DNA of 64,000 nucleotides, taken from positions 372,001 to 436,000 of the forward strand of contig CAWFPS010000003.1 in assembly GCA_963817905.1 (NCBI GenBank). Reading direction: 5' to 3'. Below are positions 16,141 to 24,002 of this stretch, one piece after another (the first letter of the stretch is position 1; each line of letters begins with the position of its first letter). The position numbers and the translations under genes were made by a program. Below the pieces are notes generated by a model. That model made no database searches and was not told the origin of the DNA. It saw only the letters and a program-made list of their open reading frames with translations. Source of the stretch: VRUE01 sp963817905 (lineage in GTDB: Bacteria > Actinomycetota > Thermoleophilia > Solirubrobacterales > 70-9).

Positions 16141-16458
16141 CTAGAAGCCAAGTGCGAACTTGGCGTCCTCGGTCATCATCTCTGGGCTCCAGGCTGGGTC
16201 GAAGACCATCTTTGGGTGGACGGCGGAGACGCCTGGGAGGTCGCCTACGAACTCCTTCATCTGCTCGGAGACCTGGGGGCCGATTGGGCAGGCCGGGGTG
16301 GTCAGGGTGAAGGTGACGAAGACTTCGTCCTTCTCGATCTCTACGTCGTAGACCAGGCCTAGGGAGACGAAGTCGAGGCCTAGCTCGGGGTCGATGACCT
16401 CCTCGAGCGCCTCGATCACGTCGTCTTCGGTCAGGGTCGCTGTCTCGTTCTCTGGCAT
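16141..16458 (-). CDS. sufT: MIP18/DUF59 Fe-S assembly factor, SufT-like
   Basis: A 105-residue DUF59 protein with VIEALEEVIDPELGLDFVSL and the TLTTPACPIG motif whose Cys is conserved in SufT/PaaD-like proteins. Members help mature Fe-S proteins; in actinobacteria this gene usually sits at the end of the suf operon (Rv1466 in M. tuberculosis). Here it is 12 kb from sufBD. The 3' end is also the attachment site of the island: the last codons are repeated, diverged, at 11280. The protein itself is complete, probably with C-terminal codons supplied by the island. Confidence 0.88.
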   Translation of the reverse strand: MPENETATLTEDDVIEALEEVIDPELGLDFVSLGLVYDVEIEKDEVFVTFTLTTPACPIGPQVSEQMKEFVGDLPGVSAVHPKMVFDPAWSPEMMTEDAKFALGF

Positions 16459-16511
16459 AGCGCCATGGTAGCCGGGCCGTGCGCTGGACCGGGCAATAGT
16501 CTTCGCCGCCG

Positions 16512-16904
16512 ATGAGCTCCGAGAATCAGATCGTGCGGCGGTCGATTGGGATCGCGTTTGCCGATGGCGGGCTGCTGGCGCTGAGCGCGGTGCGGCCCGA
16601 GGGCGCGTCCGGGCACGGCGAGGAGTCGGTAGCGGCGGTGCTCTGCGGGCCCGATGGCGCCCCGGTCGAAGTGTCGGAGACGCTGCTCTCGACCGAGTAC
16701 GGGCCCGATGGCGTGCAGCGGCGGGCGACGCTGGAGCTGTGGCTCGACGGCGAGGGCGGCCAGCCGCTGCGGGGGGCCGGCACGCTGATCAGCGCCAGCC
16801 CCGTCGCCCATCCGGGCCTGACCGGGACGATCGCCTTCTTCCGCTGGTCGCTGGAAGGGCGCGAGGGGCTCGGCCACTACGAGGTCGTGCGCGGCGATGG
16901 CTGA
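16512..16904 (+). CDS. hypothetical protein
   Basis: A 130-residue protein, beta-rich by appearance, with no membrane segment and no motif I recognise. It contains RRSIGIAFADGGLLALSAV and ends in a WSLEGREGLGHYEVVRGDG segment. It overlaps the HAD hydrolase gene by 8 bases on the same strand, so they are probably one operon and may share a pathway. Confidence 0.65.
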   Translation: MSSENQIVRRSIGIAFADGGLLALSAVRPEGASGHGEESVAAVLCGPDGAPVEVSETLLSTEYGPDGVQRRATLELWLDGEGGQPLRGAGTLISASPVAHPGLTGTIAFFRWSLEGREGLGHYEVVRGDG

Positions 16905-17529
16905 GATCAAGACGATCGTCTCCGACTTCGGCGGGGTGCTGACCACGCCGCTGATCGAATCCTTCATGGCCTTCCAGGACAAAACGGGGATCACCACCGA
17001 AACGCTCGGCAAGGCGATGCAGGCGGCCACCGAAGCGAACGGCGAGAACCCGCTCTTTGAGATGGAGCGCGGCGAGATCACCGAGGTCGCCTTTCTCGAC
17101 CAGCTCACCGATGCGCTCGAGCCGCTGCTCGGCCACCGGCCCGAGATGCACCGTTTCCGCGAGATCTACTTCGAGGCGCTCGACGTCAACCCGCCGATGA
17201 TCGAGCTGATGCGCGAGCTCAAGGCCGAGGGCTACCGGATGGCGATGCTGACTAACAATGTGCGCGAGTGGGAGCCGCTCTGGCGCCCGATGTTGCCGGT
17301 CGACGAGATCTTCGAGACCGTCGTCGACTCCGGCTTCGTCGGCTGCCGCAAGCCCGAATCGAAGATCTACGAGCTGACCCTGGAGCGAGTCGGCGAACCC
17401 GCCGGCGCCTGCCTTTTCGTCGACGATGTCCTGGTCAACTGCGAAGGCGCCCGCAAGGCCGGCCTGCACGCCGTCCACTTCCAAGACAACGAGCAGGCAA
17501 TCCCGGAGATCCGCGCGGCGCTCGCCTAA
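16897..17529 (+). CDS. HAD-family hydrolase
   Basis: A 210-residue HAD hydrolase like the N-terminal phosphatase domain of epoxide hydrolase. Motif I is DFGGVLTTP (the Asp is the nucleophile; the usual acid two residues on is Gly), motif II is in AMLTNN, motif III is Lys in CRKPESKIYE, and motif IV is FVDDV. The helical cap falls between motifs I and II. Such enzymes hydrolyse small phosphate esters or haloacids, and the substrate is unknown. Its stop overlaps the end of the interrupted convergent hydrolase gene by 3 bases. Confidence 0.88.
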   Translation: MAEIKTIVSDFGGVLTTPLIESFMAFQDKTGITTETLGKAMQAATEANGENPLFEMERGEITEVAFLDQLTDALEPLLGHRPEMHRFREIYFEALDVNPPMIELMRELKAEGYRMAMLTNNVREWEPLWRPMLPVDEIFETVVDSGFVGCRKPESKIYELTLERVGEPAGACLFVDDVLVNCEGARKAGLHAVHFQDNEQAIPEIRAALA

Positions 17530-17637
17530 AGCAGGTGCCGGCGGAGGAAGTCGAGTTGGTCGGCGACGAGGGCCTCGTGCTCGGGGCCGCCGTAGATGTC
17601 GAAGTGGTCGACGCCAGCGTAGGTGCGTAGCTCGCCC
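17526..17637 (-). pseudogene. alpha/beta hydrolase, 3' part (split by IS3)
   Basis: This segment encodes ELRTYAGVDHFDIYGGPEHE and a short helix before the stop, including the catalytic His in DHFDIY. It joins in frame to the 5' part at 18962 when the IS3 copy and one GCCC duplication are removed. Alone it has no start and no catalytic Ser or Asp. Confidence 0.85.
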
Positions 17638-17718
17638 TGGCATGACCCCCTGAAATCGGTCCGCCCTGTGTGAGAGTTCTTCCGGCCCACGACAATGGGC
17701 CAAGGAGGACCGACGCAA

Positions 17719-17997
17719 GTGAAGAAGCGCAGGCATACCCCCGAGCAGATCATTCGCAAGCTCAGGGAGGCCGAGAAGATGCTCGGCGAAGGCAAGCAAA
17801 TATCCGAGGTGGCAAAGGCGCTGGAGGTCTCCGAGCAGACGTTCCACCGCTGGCGCAACCAGTACGGCGGCATGAAGGCCGACGATGTCAAGCGGCTGAA
17901 GGAGCTCGAGAAGGAGAACCACGAGCTCAAGCAGATCGTCGCCGACAAGGAGCTCGACATCCGCGCCTACAAGGAGATCGCGAAGGGAAACTTCTAG
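17719..17997 (+). CDS. IS3 OrfA (transposase N-terminal part)
   Basis: A 92-residue protein read from the GTG at 17719, which follows AAGGAGG at a suitable distance. It has the helix-turn-helix of IS3 OrfA (RHTPEQIIRKLREAEK and ALEVSEQTFHRWRNQYGG) and a leucine-zipper helix (KRLKELEKENHELKQIVADK). It binds the IS ends. It ends at a TAG right after the slippery site used to make the OrfAB fusion. A possible earlier ATG at 17695 would include the ribosome site. Confidence 0.92.
   Translation: MKKRRHTPEQIIRKLREAEKMLGEGKQISEVAKALEVSEQTFHRWRNQYGGMKADDVKRLKELEKENHELKQIVADKELDIRAYKEIAKGNF
17985..17991 (+). promoter_or_regulatory. programmed -1 frameshift heptamer in IS3
   Basis: The sequence G-GGA-AAC (GGGAAAC) is in the correct phase relative to OrfA codons for -1 slippage. 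After the slip the ribosome reads CTT CTA GGC and enters the OrfB frame, bypassing the TAG at 17995. This is the usual way IS3 elements make the active OrfAB transposase. Confidence 0.75.
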
Positions 17998-18947
17998 GCC
18001 CGGCCCGGAGGCGCCGAGCGGTCCTGATCCTCCAGGACCGCCTCGGCCTCTCCGAGCGTCGGGCGTGCCGGATCGCCGGCCAGCACCGATCCACGCAGCG
18101 CCATGAGCCGCACCTCGCCCCAGACGATGCCGCCCTGCGAAAACGCCTGCGCGAGATCTCCAAATTGAAGAAGCGCTGGGGCTACCGCCGCGCCCACGCC
18201 CGCCTGATTGAAGAGGGCTGGGAAGTCAACAAGAAGCGGGTGCAGCGCCTCTGGCGCGAGGAGGGGTTGCGGGTGCCCCGCCGCAAGCGAAAGCGCGCCA
18301 GGCTGGGAGATAACGCAGACGGCAAGGAGCTGCGCGCCGAACATCCCGACCACGTCTGGGCGCTCGACTTCCAGACCGACGAAACCGCCGACGGGCGCCA
18401 GCTGCGGGTGCTGAATGTGATCGACGAGTTCACCCGCGAGGCGTTGGCGAGCGAGGTGGCCCGCTCGATCACCGCCGAGGACACGGTTGCGCTCCTGGAA
18501 CGCCTCGTCGGCCTGCGTGGCACCGTACCCGAGCACATCCGCTGCGACAACGGGCCCGAGCTGATCGCCCACACCCTGCGCGACTGGTGTCGCTTGGGCA
18601 AGACCGCCACCGCCTACATCGAGCCGGGCTCACCCTGGCAGAACCCATTCATCGAGTCCTTCAACGGCCGTACCCGCGACGAGGTGCTCGACATCGAGCT
18701 GTTCTACACCCTGGCCGAGGCCAAGGTCATCCTCGCTGACTGGATCGTCGCCTACAACACCGAACACCCACACTCGTCCCTGGGGATGCTGCCGCCGGCG
18801 CGATTCGCCGAGCGCTGGCGGGAGGAGAACGGCGCTCCGCCGCCTCACTCCGATCGCCCTACGGGCTCACTCCGCGAGGCGGCGGTCGACCCCGCTACGG
18901 TGCATGTCGATACCGACCACGAACTCTCGCTGAGGGTGGACCGGTAA
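17991..18947 (+). CDS. IS3 OrfB (transposase catalytic part)
   Basis: About 318 codons in the -1 frame after the slippery site. After an Arg-rich link come the HTH_21-like region (KKRWGYRRAHARLIEEGWEV) and the rve-type integrase core. DDE residues are Asp in WALDFQTDETADG, Asp in IRCDNGPE and Glu in NPFIESFNGRTRDE, with the 35-residue spacing expected of the last two. The C-terminus HPHSSLGMLPPARFAERW is typical of IS3. No good start of its own was seen, so it is probably made as OrfAB. The frame is intact. Confidence 0.93.
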   Translation, partial: LLGPARRRRAVLILQDRLGLSERRACRIAGQHRSTQRHEPHLAPDDAALRKRLREISKLKKRWGYRRAHARLIEEGWEVNKKRVQRLWREEGLRVPRRKRKRARLGDNADGKELRAEHPDHVWALDFQTDETADGRQLRVLNVIDEFTREALASEVARSITAEDTVALLERLVGLRGTVPEHIRCDNGPELIAHTLRDWCRLGKTATAYIEPGSPWQNPFIESFNGRTRDEVLDIELFYTLAEAKVILADWIVAYNTEHPHSSLGMLPPARFAERWREENGAPPPHSDRPTGSLREAAVDPATVHVDTDHELSLRVDR

Positions 18948-18961
18948 ACGGGGGCCGGTCA

Positions 18962-19711
18962 GCCCCTGGGTGCGCGGCGGGCGGCGGCTATCGCCGGACC
19001 GGGCTTGGCGACGCGGTCAGCCTCGCCGACGCAGGCGAGCCAGGGGCAGTGCAGCTTCGCGGCATGGCGGGCGGGCCGGTAGGGGCGGCCGAGCAGCCAG
19101 CGTGAGGAGACCCGGTTGCGCCAGCGCGAGTCCTCGCCAGTCTCGACCACATGTCGCCAGCCCTCCTCCCCACCGGGCGCGTTGATCAGCGCAGGCTCGT
19201 CGGGTTGCCCGACCGCGGGGAGGTGCTTTCCCCGAACCGCCGCCGCGAGCATGCGCACCGTCACTCGTGGCGAGGAGCGATGCGCCTGACGGACGATGTC
19301 GAGGAAGGGAACCTGGCTGATCGCGGCGGCTACGGCTGGGTCTGCCGCGGCAGCGGCGAGCGCATTGCCACCGCCCATCGAGGAGCCGAACGTGGCTACC
19401 CGCGCCGGATCGATCCCCGGCAGGGAGCGCGCAAACGCAATCGCCGCCCGCCAGTCTTCGAGCTGCATCGCCGGATCGAAGCGATCAGGCTCACCGCCGC
19501 TGTCACCGAAGCCGCGATGGTCGAAGACGAGTGCCGCGAACCCGGCGGCCGCGAATCGCTCGGCGAACGGCCCAAGCCCGTCCCGCCGCGTGCCGGAGAG
19601 GCCGTGCGCCATAACCACAATCGGGGTCTTGCTGCTCGCGTCCGGATCCAAATACAGCCAACCCATACACAAAACCCCGCCGGAGGAGAAAGTGAGATCC
19701 TTGCGGTCCAC
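18962..19711 (-). pseudogene. alpha/beta hydrolase, 5' part (split by IS3)
   Basis: The first 250 codons of an alpha/beta hydrolase of the dienelactone-hydrolase/peptidase type. It has the oxyanion region VVMAHGLSGTRRDG, the nucleophile elbow GSSMGGGNA and the later Asp in ACVGEADRV. Interruption by IS3 replaces the last 36 residues, with the catalytic His, by a stop just inside the element. Rejoined with 17526-17637 the protein is 285 residues. As it stands it should be inactive. The substrate is unknown. Confidence 0.88.
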
Positions 19712-19758
19712 CCTGATTCAACGCCCGTCCAGTCTCCGATGTGAGGTAGGCAGGGTTA

Positions 19759-20067
19759 CTAGCAGCCAACAGCGTCGCGCAGGGTCCGACAGGCTTGACC
19801 CATTCGAGCCTCGGACAACGCAGTAACACGGCGACGGAATGCTGCCCGCGGGACGGTGTGAACGTTGTCGAAGTTGACAACGCAGTCGGTCGGCAGGCCG
19901 TCGTCCATCGCTGTGAGAACCAGCTCGGAGACCAACTCACGCCGAGTCCTGGTCAGAGCCGCAACCACAACCGCTTGTATGCGATCAGCTACGGGATCGC
20001 GAGTCAGCACGAGCACGGGCCGATCGCCACCTGGCGTAGCGGCAAACCAAACCTCACCCCGCTGCAT
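19759..20067 (-). CDS. mazF: MazF/PemK-type toxin
   Basis: A 102-residue protein from the ATG at 20067, starting MQRGEVWFAATPGGDRPVLV, the standard opening of MazF/PemK endoribonucleases. It also has VVNFDNVHTVPRAAF, with the conserved Asn-Asp-x-His-like segment. Such toxins cut mRNA or tRNA at short sequences. A longer start 22 codons upstream overlaps the antitoxin and lacks similarity. The gene overlaps the antitoxin gene by 14 bases. Confidence 0.9.
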   Translation of the reverse strand: MQRGEVWFAATPGGDRPVLVLTRDPVADRIQAVVVAALTRTRRELVSELVLTAMDDGLPTDCVVNFDNVHTVPRAAFRRRVTALSEARMGQACRTLRDAVGC

Positions 20068-20305
20068 GACCCCAATCCTCCCAGTCCTCGGCGGGGCCCC
20101 AATCGGCGACCTGTGCCAAGGATTGCTCGGCATCGGTCGGCGGGTTTTGCTCCCAATTCGCGGAATCGATCTCGCTTCGGAGCCTCACAAGATGTCGCCG
20201 CAGTGCGTCTCGCAACAGTTCAGAGCGATCCAGACCCAACGCCTCCGCCCAGCGCTGGACCTCAGCGGCTTCTGCCTCGGCAACCCTGAAGCTAAGCATT
20301 GTCAT
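20054..20305 (-). CDS. ribbon-helix-helix antitoxin (MazE-like)
   Basis: An 83-residue protein. The N-terminus MTMLSFRVAEAEAAEVQRWA continues to LGLDRSELLRDALRRHLVRL, a ribbon-helix-helix DNA-binding module. The C-terminal half is acidic and Trp-rich (DWGPAEDWEDWG), suiting toxin binding. It is the first gene of the pair. This RHH type of antitoxin, rather than an AbrB-like MazE, often pairs with PemK-like toxins. Confidence 0.85.
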   Translation of the reverse strand: MTMLSFRVAEAEAAEVQRWAEALGLDRSELLRDALRRHLVRLRSEIDSANWEQNPPTDAEQSLAQVADWGPAEDWEDWGHAAG

Positions 20306-20328
20306 ACGAACAGGGTACTTAGTATGAC
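20301..20328 (-). promoter_or_regulatory. mazEF operator-like inverted repeat
   Basis: GTCATAC (20301-20307) and GTATGAC (20322-20328) are exact inverted copies 14 bases apart, overlapping the antitoxin ATG. The minus-strand box CATACT, 16 bases before the start, is a possible -10. This is a likely site for autoregulation by the antitoxin. The remainder of the gap to 20388 shows only a weak hairpin. Confidence 0.5.
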
Positions 20329-20388
20329 GGATGGGGCGCGGACGAGTGGGGGGGGAATTCGAACGGTCTACCTGCCTTCGGCGGGGAG

Positions 20389-20844
20389 CTAGTTATCCGA
20401 ACCCGCGCGGTCCCAGATGTAGAGCTCTACGGCCTCCAGGGCCAGCTCCATCTGGCGGGGCGGGGAGAGGAGGCCGAGGACGAGCTCCAGGGCGTCGTCC
20501 TCGGTGACGCCAGCGTCGACCGCCTCCTCGCCGCGGAAGCCGGCGGCCAGCTTCATCGCCTCGCGGCGGTTCTCGCCGAGAGAGCCGAAGGCGCCCATCA
20601 GGAAGTCGCGATTGGGGACCGGGTGGCCGACCTCGAGCGAACCGTGCCAGGCGGCGAGCATCGAGAGGTCGTGCTCGTCGAGCTCGGAGAGGGCCTTGGC
20701 GTAGTGGGTCTCGAGCTCGTCGTCGGGAATCTCGTCGACCCAGGAGCGCACCGCCTCTCCGAGGAGCTGGCGGCGTGCCTCACGGCCGATCGAGTCCGAG
20801 ATCGCGCGGACCGCGTCGGCTGGGTCTACGAAGCACAGGGCCAT
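20389..20844 (-). CDS. conserved hypothetical protein, mostly helical
   Basis: A 151-residue, helix-rich acidic protein without a membrane segment or signal. Recognisable stretches are MALCFVDPADAVRAISDSIG and GVTEDDALELVLGLLSPPRQ. I know of no family match. It is divergent from addB with about 100 bp between the starts. The coding frame is supported by consistent codon use (G or C at the third position) and the lack of an equally good alternative. Confidence 0.65.
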   Translation of the reverse strand: MALCFVDPADAVRAISDSIGREARRQLLGEAVRSWVDEIPDDELETHYAKALSELDEHDLSMLAAWHGSLEVGHPVPNRDFLMGAFGSLGENRREAMKLAAGFRGEEAVDAGVTEDDALELVLGLLSPPRQMELALEAVELYIWDRAGSDN

Positions 20845-20942
20845 CGGGGAGAAAATCTAGAGGGGGCGGTAGACGGCAAAGCGGTGCCGCAATGCCGCAG
20901 TTTGCGGCGGGTACGCGCCGGGTTCGGACGTAGGGTGAGGGA

Positions 20943-23900
20943 GTGCCGCTGAAGCTGATCCAGGGACCGCCGAACTCGGGCCGCGCCGGCCACGTCAGGC
21001 GCGGCCTGCTGGCCGTGCTCGAGCGGGATCCCGTGCTCGTCGTCCCCACCGACGACCACGTCTACGCCTTCCAGCAGGAGCTGAGCGGGAACGGGGCGAT
21101 CCTCGGCGCCAGCGTGGTCAATTTCGAGGGCCTCTTCGCCACCATCGTCGCCGCGGGCGGGATGGCTTCGCGGCCCAGCCTCAGCTCCGCCCAGCGCCGC
21201 GGCGCGGTCGCGGCAGCCGTCGAGGGGCTGCGTGGCAAGCTCGGGCCGCTGGGCAGCTCCGGCCGCCGGCCGGGATTCGCCGACGCCCTCGCGCGGCTGC
21301 TGGATGAGCTCCAGGGTGCGGGCTTGGAGCCCACTGATGTCGAAGCCGTTTCCGGCACTCTGGAGGGCTCCGCCTATTTGGCCGACGTCGCGGCGCTCTT
21401 CTCCGCCTACGCCCGGGTCCGGGACGGCCTGGGACGGATCGATGCCCACGGCGTCGCCCGCGAGGCGATCCGCCTCTTGCAGGATGCACCGACGGCCTGG
21501 CGCTCGCGGCCGGTCTTCCTCTACGGCTTCGACGACCTGACCGGCAACCAGCTCGAGGCCGTCGCGGCGCTCTCGGCGACGGCCGAGGTATCCGTCGCCG
21601 TGCCCTTCGAGGAGGGAAATGCCGCGTTCGACGCCCGTCGCGAGCTGCTCGGCCGGCTGAGCGAGATCGGCATCGACACGCAGGAGGTGAGCGTTCCGGC
21701 CAACCCGGAGTACACGGATTCCCCCCTTCTCTTCCACCTGGAGCGATCCTTCGGCGCGCCCGAGCAGAACCGCGTCGAGCCGGACGACTCGCTGCTCCTA
21801 CTGCGCTCGGCGGGCGAGCGCGGCGAGGCGGAGGCAATAGGCAGCGAGGTGGCAAAGCTGCTCGGCGGCGGCGCGGACCCGGGTGAGATCGCGGTCGTCG
21901 TCCGCGATCCGATCCGCCACGGGCCGCTGCTCGCCTCGGTGCTCGAGTCCTACGGGATCCACACGGCGCTCGACGCAGACGTCGGTATCGCGACGACCGC
22001 GGTTGGCGGCGCCCTGATCGCGCTGCTGGAGGCCGAGCTGGGCAGCGGCCAGGCCGGCGACCTGCTGCGCTTTCTGCGCGGGCCCGCCGGCGTCTCCGCG
22101 AGTCGCGTCGACTGGTTCGAGCGGACGCTGCGGCGCGAGCGCGTGCAGAGTGCGGCGGCGGCGCTCGCGCTCTGGCGCGAGCGCTACGGAGCCTTGCCCG
22201 ATGACGTCGCCAGGCTGCGCGACGCGGGTGGCGACCGCGTGGCCCTGGCCCTGGCGGCAGCGGAGATCGCCTCCGCAACGATGGCTCGCTTCCATGGCGG
22301 CGCCGAGGCCGATCCCGAGCTCGCGCGCACGGTCGAGCTGGAGACCCGAACGGCTGCCGCGATCGCCAACGCGCTGCGCGAGCGCGCTGCACTCCCCGGC
22401 CTGGCGCCGGAACCCCGTGCCCTGGCGACGACGCTCGCGGCGATGACCGTCCGCGCCTGGACCGGCCCGACCACGGGCCGGGTGCGAATCGGCAGCCCCG
22501 AACGCCTTCGCGCAGCCCGCTTCGACCACGTCTTCGTCGCCTCGTTGCAGGACGGCGAGTTCCCGCGCCGCGAGAGCCGCGCCGACCCATTCCTCTCCGC
22601 GCGCCAACGCCTCGAGCTGGGCCTGCCACCGCGGCGCGAGAACGACGCCGAGGAGCGCTACCTCTTTCACGCCGCCCTCGCCCTTCCGCGGAAGCGGCTC
22701 TGCCTCTCCTGGCGCGACTGCGACGAAAACGGCGCGGCAGAAGCGCGCTCGCCCTTTCTCGACGACGTGCGGGGACTGCTCGACCCGCCCCCGCCCGAGG
22801 CCGGCGAGGACACGCTGGCAGCGCGGCTGACAGTGGAGCGCGACCTCACCCGCGTCGTTCACCGCATCGCCGGTGCGCCCAGCGAAGATGAGCTCGCCCG
22901 CGCCCTCGCGGCGCGCGGCGGCGGCCTGGACCCCGGGCCCGCGCTCGTCGCGGCCGCGGCACCGGTCGAGATCGCCGCAGGAGTCACGGAGCGGCTCACC
23001 GATGCGGCTCGGGCGGAGACGGCGACGAGGGCGCCCGGCCCGCTCGTCAACCCGGCCGTGCTCGAGCGCCTCGCCGCTGTTCCCGCCTACGGCGGCACGA
23101 CCCTGGAGGGCTTCGACCTCTGCTCCTACCGCTGGTTCGTCCAGCACGAGCTGCGCCCGTGCCGCCTCGAGCCCGACCCCGATCCGCTCGTCCAGGGCGG
23201 CCTCATGCATGAAGCGCTCTATCGCCTCTACGAGGAGCGTCCCGGCGGCGATCCCCTTCCCCGTCCCGGCTCACTGCCGGACTGGATCAGCCGCGGGCGA
23301 GAGCTGGTCGCGAGCCTCGCCGGCGAAGGCGGCCTCGGCGACCACCCCGCCGAGCGGGCGATGCTGCGCCGAGTCGAGGGCCTGCTCGCCCGCTTCCTCG
23401 CCGAGGAGGCCGAGCGCGAGGACCGCTTCGAGCCCTGGCTGCTCGAGGCCCGCTTCGGCGAAGGCGAGGACGCGGCGCAGCCGCCGCTGCGCTTCGGCGA
23501 CTGGGGCCTGCACGGCGCGATCGACCGCGTCGATCGCGATGGCGACGGCCGCGCCCTCGTCGTCGACTACAAGCTCGCCAGCTCGGTCAGTCCGCTGGAC
23601 AAACTGGAGGAGGAAGCAAAGCTGCAACTGCAGCTCTACATGCTCGCCGTCGAAAAGCTCTGGCAGGCGCCCGCGGTGGGAGGCGTCTACCACCCGCTGC
23701 GCGGCTCCTCCCAGCGCCGCCCGCGAGGCGTCGTGCTCGATGAGGCAGCCGAGGCGCTCGATTCGCACGGCGTTTACTCCACGGACACGGTCGACAGGGA
23801 GCGGCTCAGCTCGGTGCTCGAGGAGGCACGCGAGCGGGCGGGCGGCATCGTCGCCCGCATGCGGAGCGGCGACATCCGGCGTGACCCGGGACCGCGACCC

Positions 23901-24002
23901 GGCCTGCGTGACCACAACGTCTGCCCGCAGTACTGCGATCTCGCGCCGATCTGCCGTCGCGACCGCGCGCCGGCCGAACCTGCGGAGGAAGAAGAGCGGT
24001 GA
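20943..24002 (+). CDS. addB: AddB-like nuclease subunit of a recombination complex
   Basis: A 1019-residue protein of the AddB/RexB kind. The N-terminal P-loop is degenerate (GPPNSGRAGH in place of G-x-x-x-x-G-K-T), so this helicase-like half should not use ATP, as in AddB. The C-terminus is a PD-(D/E)xK nuclease with GLMHEALYRL, then LVVDYKLASS. Fe-S cluster Cys are present (FDLCSYRW and the C-P-Q-Y-C-D-L-A-P-I-C group near the end). With AddA it would resect double-strand breaks for RecA loading. The start GTG at 20943 has a plausible upstream site. It overlaps addA by 4 bases (GTGA). Confidence 0.88.
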   Translation: MPLKLIQGPPNSGRAGHVRRGLLAVLERDPVLVVPTDDHVYAFQQELSGNGAILGASVVNFEGLFATIVAAGGMASRPSLSSAQRRGAVAAAVEGLRGKLGPLGSSGRRPGFADALARLLDELQGAGLEPTDVEAVSGTLEGSAYLADVAALFSAYARVRDGLGRIDAHGVAREAIRLLQDAPTAWRSRPVFLYGFDDLTGNQLEAVAALSATAEVSVAVPFEEGNAAFDARRELLGRLSEIGIDTQEVSVPANPEYTDSPLLFHLERSFGAPEQNRVEPDDSLLLLRSAGERGEAEAIGSEVAKLLGGGADPGEIAVVVRDPIRHGPLLASVLESYGIHTALDADVGIATTAVGGALIALLEAELGSGQAGDLLRFLRGPAGVSASRVDWFERTLRRERVQSAAAALALWRERYGALPDDVARLRDAGGDRVALALAAAEIASATMARFHGGAEADPELARTVELETRTAAAIANALRERAALPGLAPEPRALATTLAAMTVRAWTGPTTGRVRIGSPERLRAARFDHVFVASLQDGEFPRRESRADPFLSARQRLELGLPPRRENDAEERYLFHAALALPRKRLCLSWRDCDENGAAEARSPFLDDVRGLLDPPPPEAGEDTLAARLTVERDLTRVVHRIAGAPSEDELARALAARGGGLDPGPALVAAAAPVEIAAGVTERLTDAARAETATRAPGPLVNPAVLERLAAVPAYGGTTLEGFDLCSYRWFVQHELRPCRLEPDPDPLVQGGLMHEALYRLYEERPGGDPLPRPGSLPDWISRGRELVASLAGEGGLGDHPAERAMLRRVEGLLARFLAEEAEREDRFEPWLLEARFGEGEDAAQPPLRFGDWGLHGAIDRVDRDGDGRALVVDYKLASSVSPLDKLEEEAKLQLQLYMLAVEKLWQAPAVGGVYHPLRGSSQRRPRGVVLDEAAEALDSHGVYSTDTVDRERLSSVLEEARERAGGIVARMRSGDIRRDPGPRPGLRDHNVCPQYCDLAPICRRDRAPAEPAEEEER

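Larger units (their letters stand above)
11280..16187. mobile_element. integrated genomic island in a sufT-like 3' end
   Basis: The region is bounded by two diverged direct copies of the sufT-like 3' end (11280-11325 and 16141-16187). It carries a truncated tyrosine recombinase, a toxin-antitoxin-like pair and a HerA-type ATPase gene. Just inside the right end are three TGGGGAC repeats and two TGACCCC repeats spaced 10-12 bases apart, like recombinase arm sites. The ATPase gene is visibly poorer in GC than the flanks. Removing the island would rejoin the gene at 10780 and the sufT-like gene as convergent neighbours. The integrase is incomplete, so the island is probably no longer mobile by itself. 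Confidence 0.7.
17638..18961. mobile_element. IS3-family insertion sequence, 1324 bp
   Basis: The ends are imperfect inverted repeats. Left starts TGGCATGACCCCC; right, reversed, starts TGACCGGCCCCC; both go on to CGGTCC and CCCT. The 4-bp direct repeat GCCC flanks it (17634-17637 and 18962-18965). The boundaries are confirmed by the host gene, whose frame is restored only with this choice. It carries the two overlapping IS3 frames and a frameshift site. Confidence 0.88.

Noticed and set aside
16512..17529. HAD hydrolase region as part of the island
   Set aside because: The island boundary is the sufT-like 3' end at 16141; these genes lie beyond the intact sufT-like gene and share the GC and codon use of the chromosome.
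20329..20388. Possible tRNA or tmRNA 3' fragment (GTTCGAATTCCCCC on the minus strand)
   Set aside because: Only a T-loop-like string; no acceptor or anticodon stem can be folded around it.
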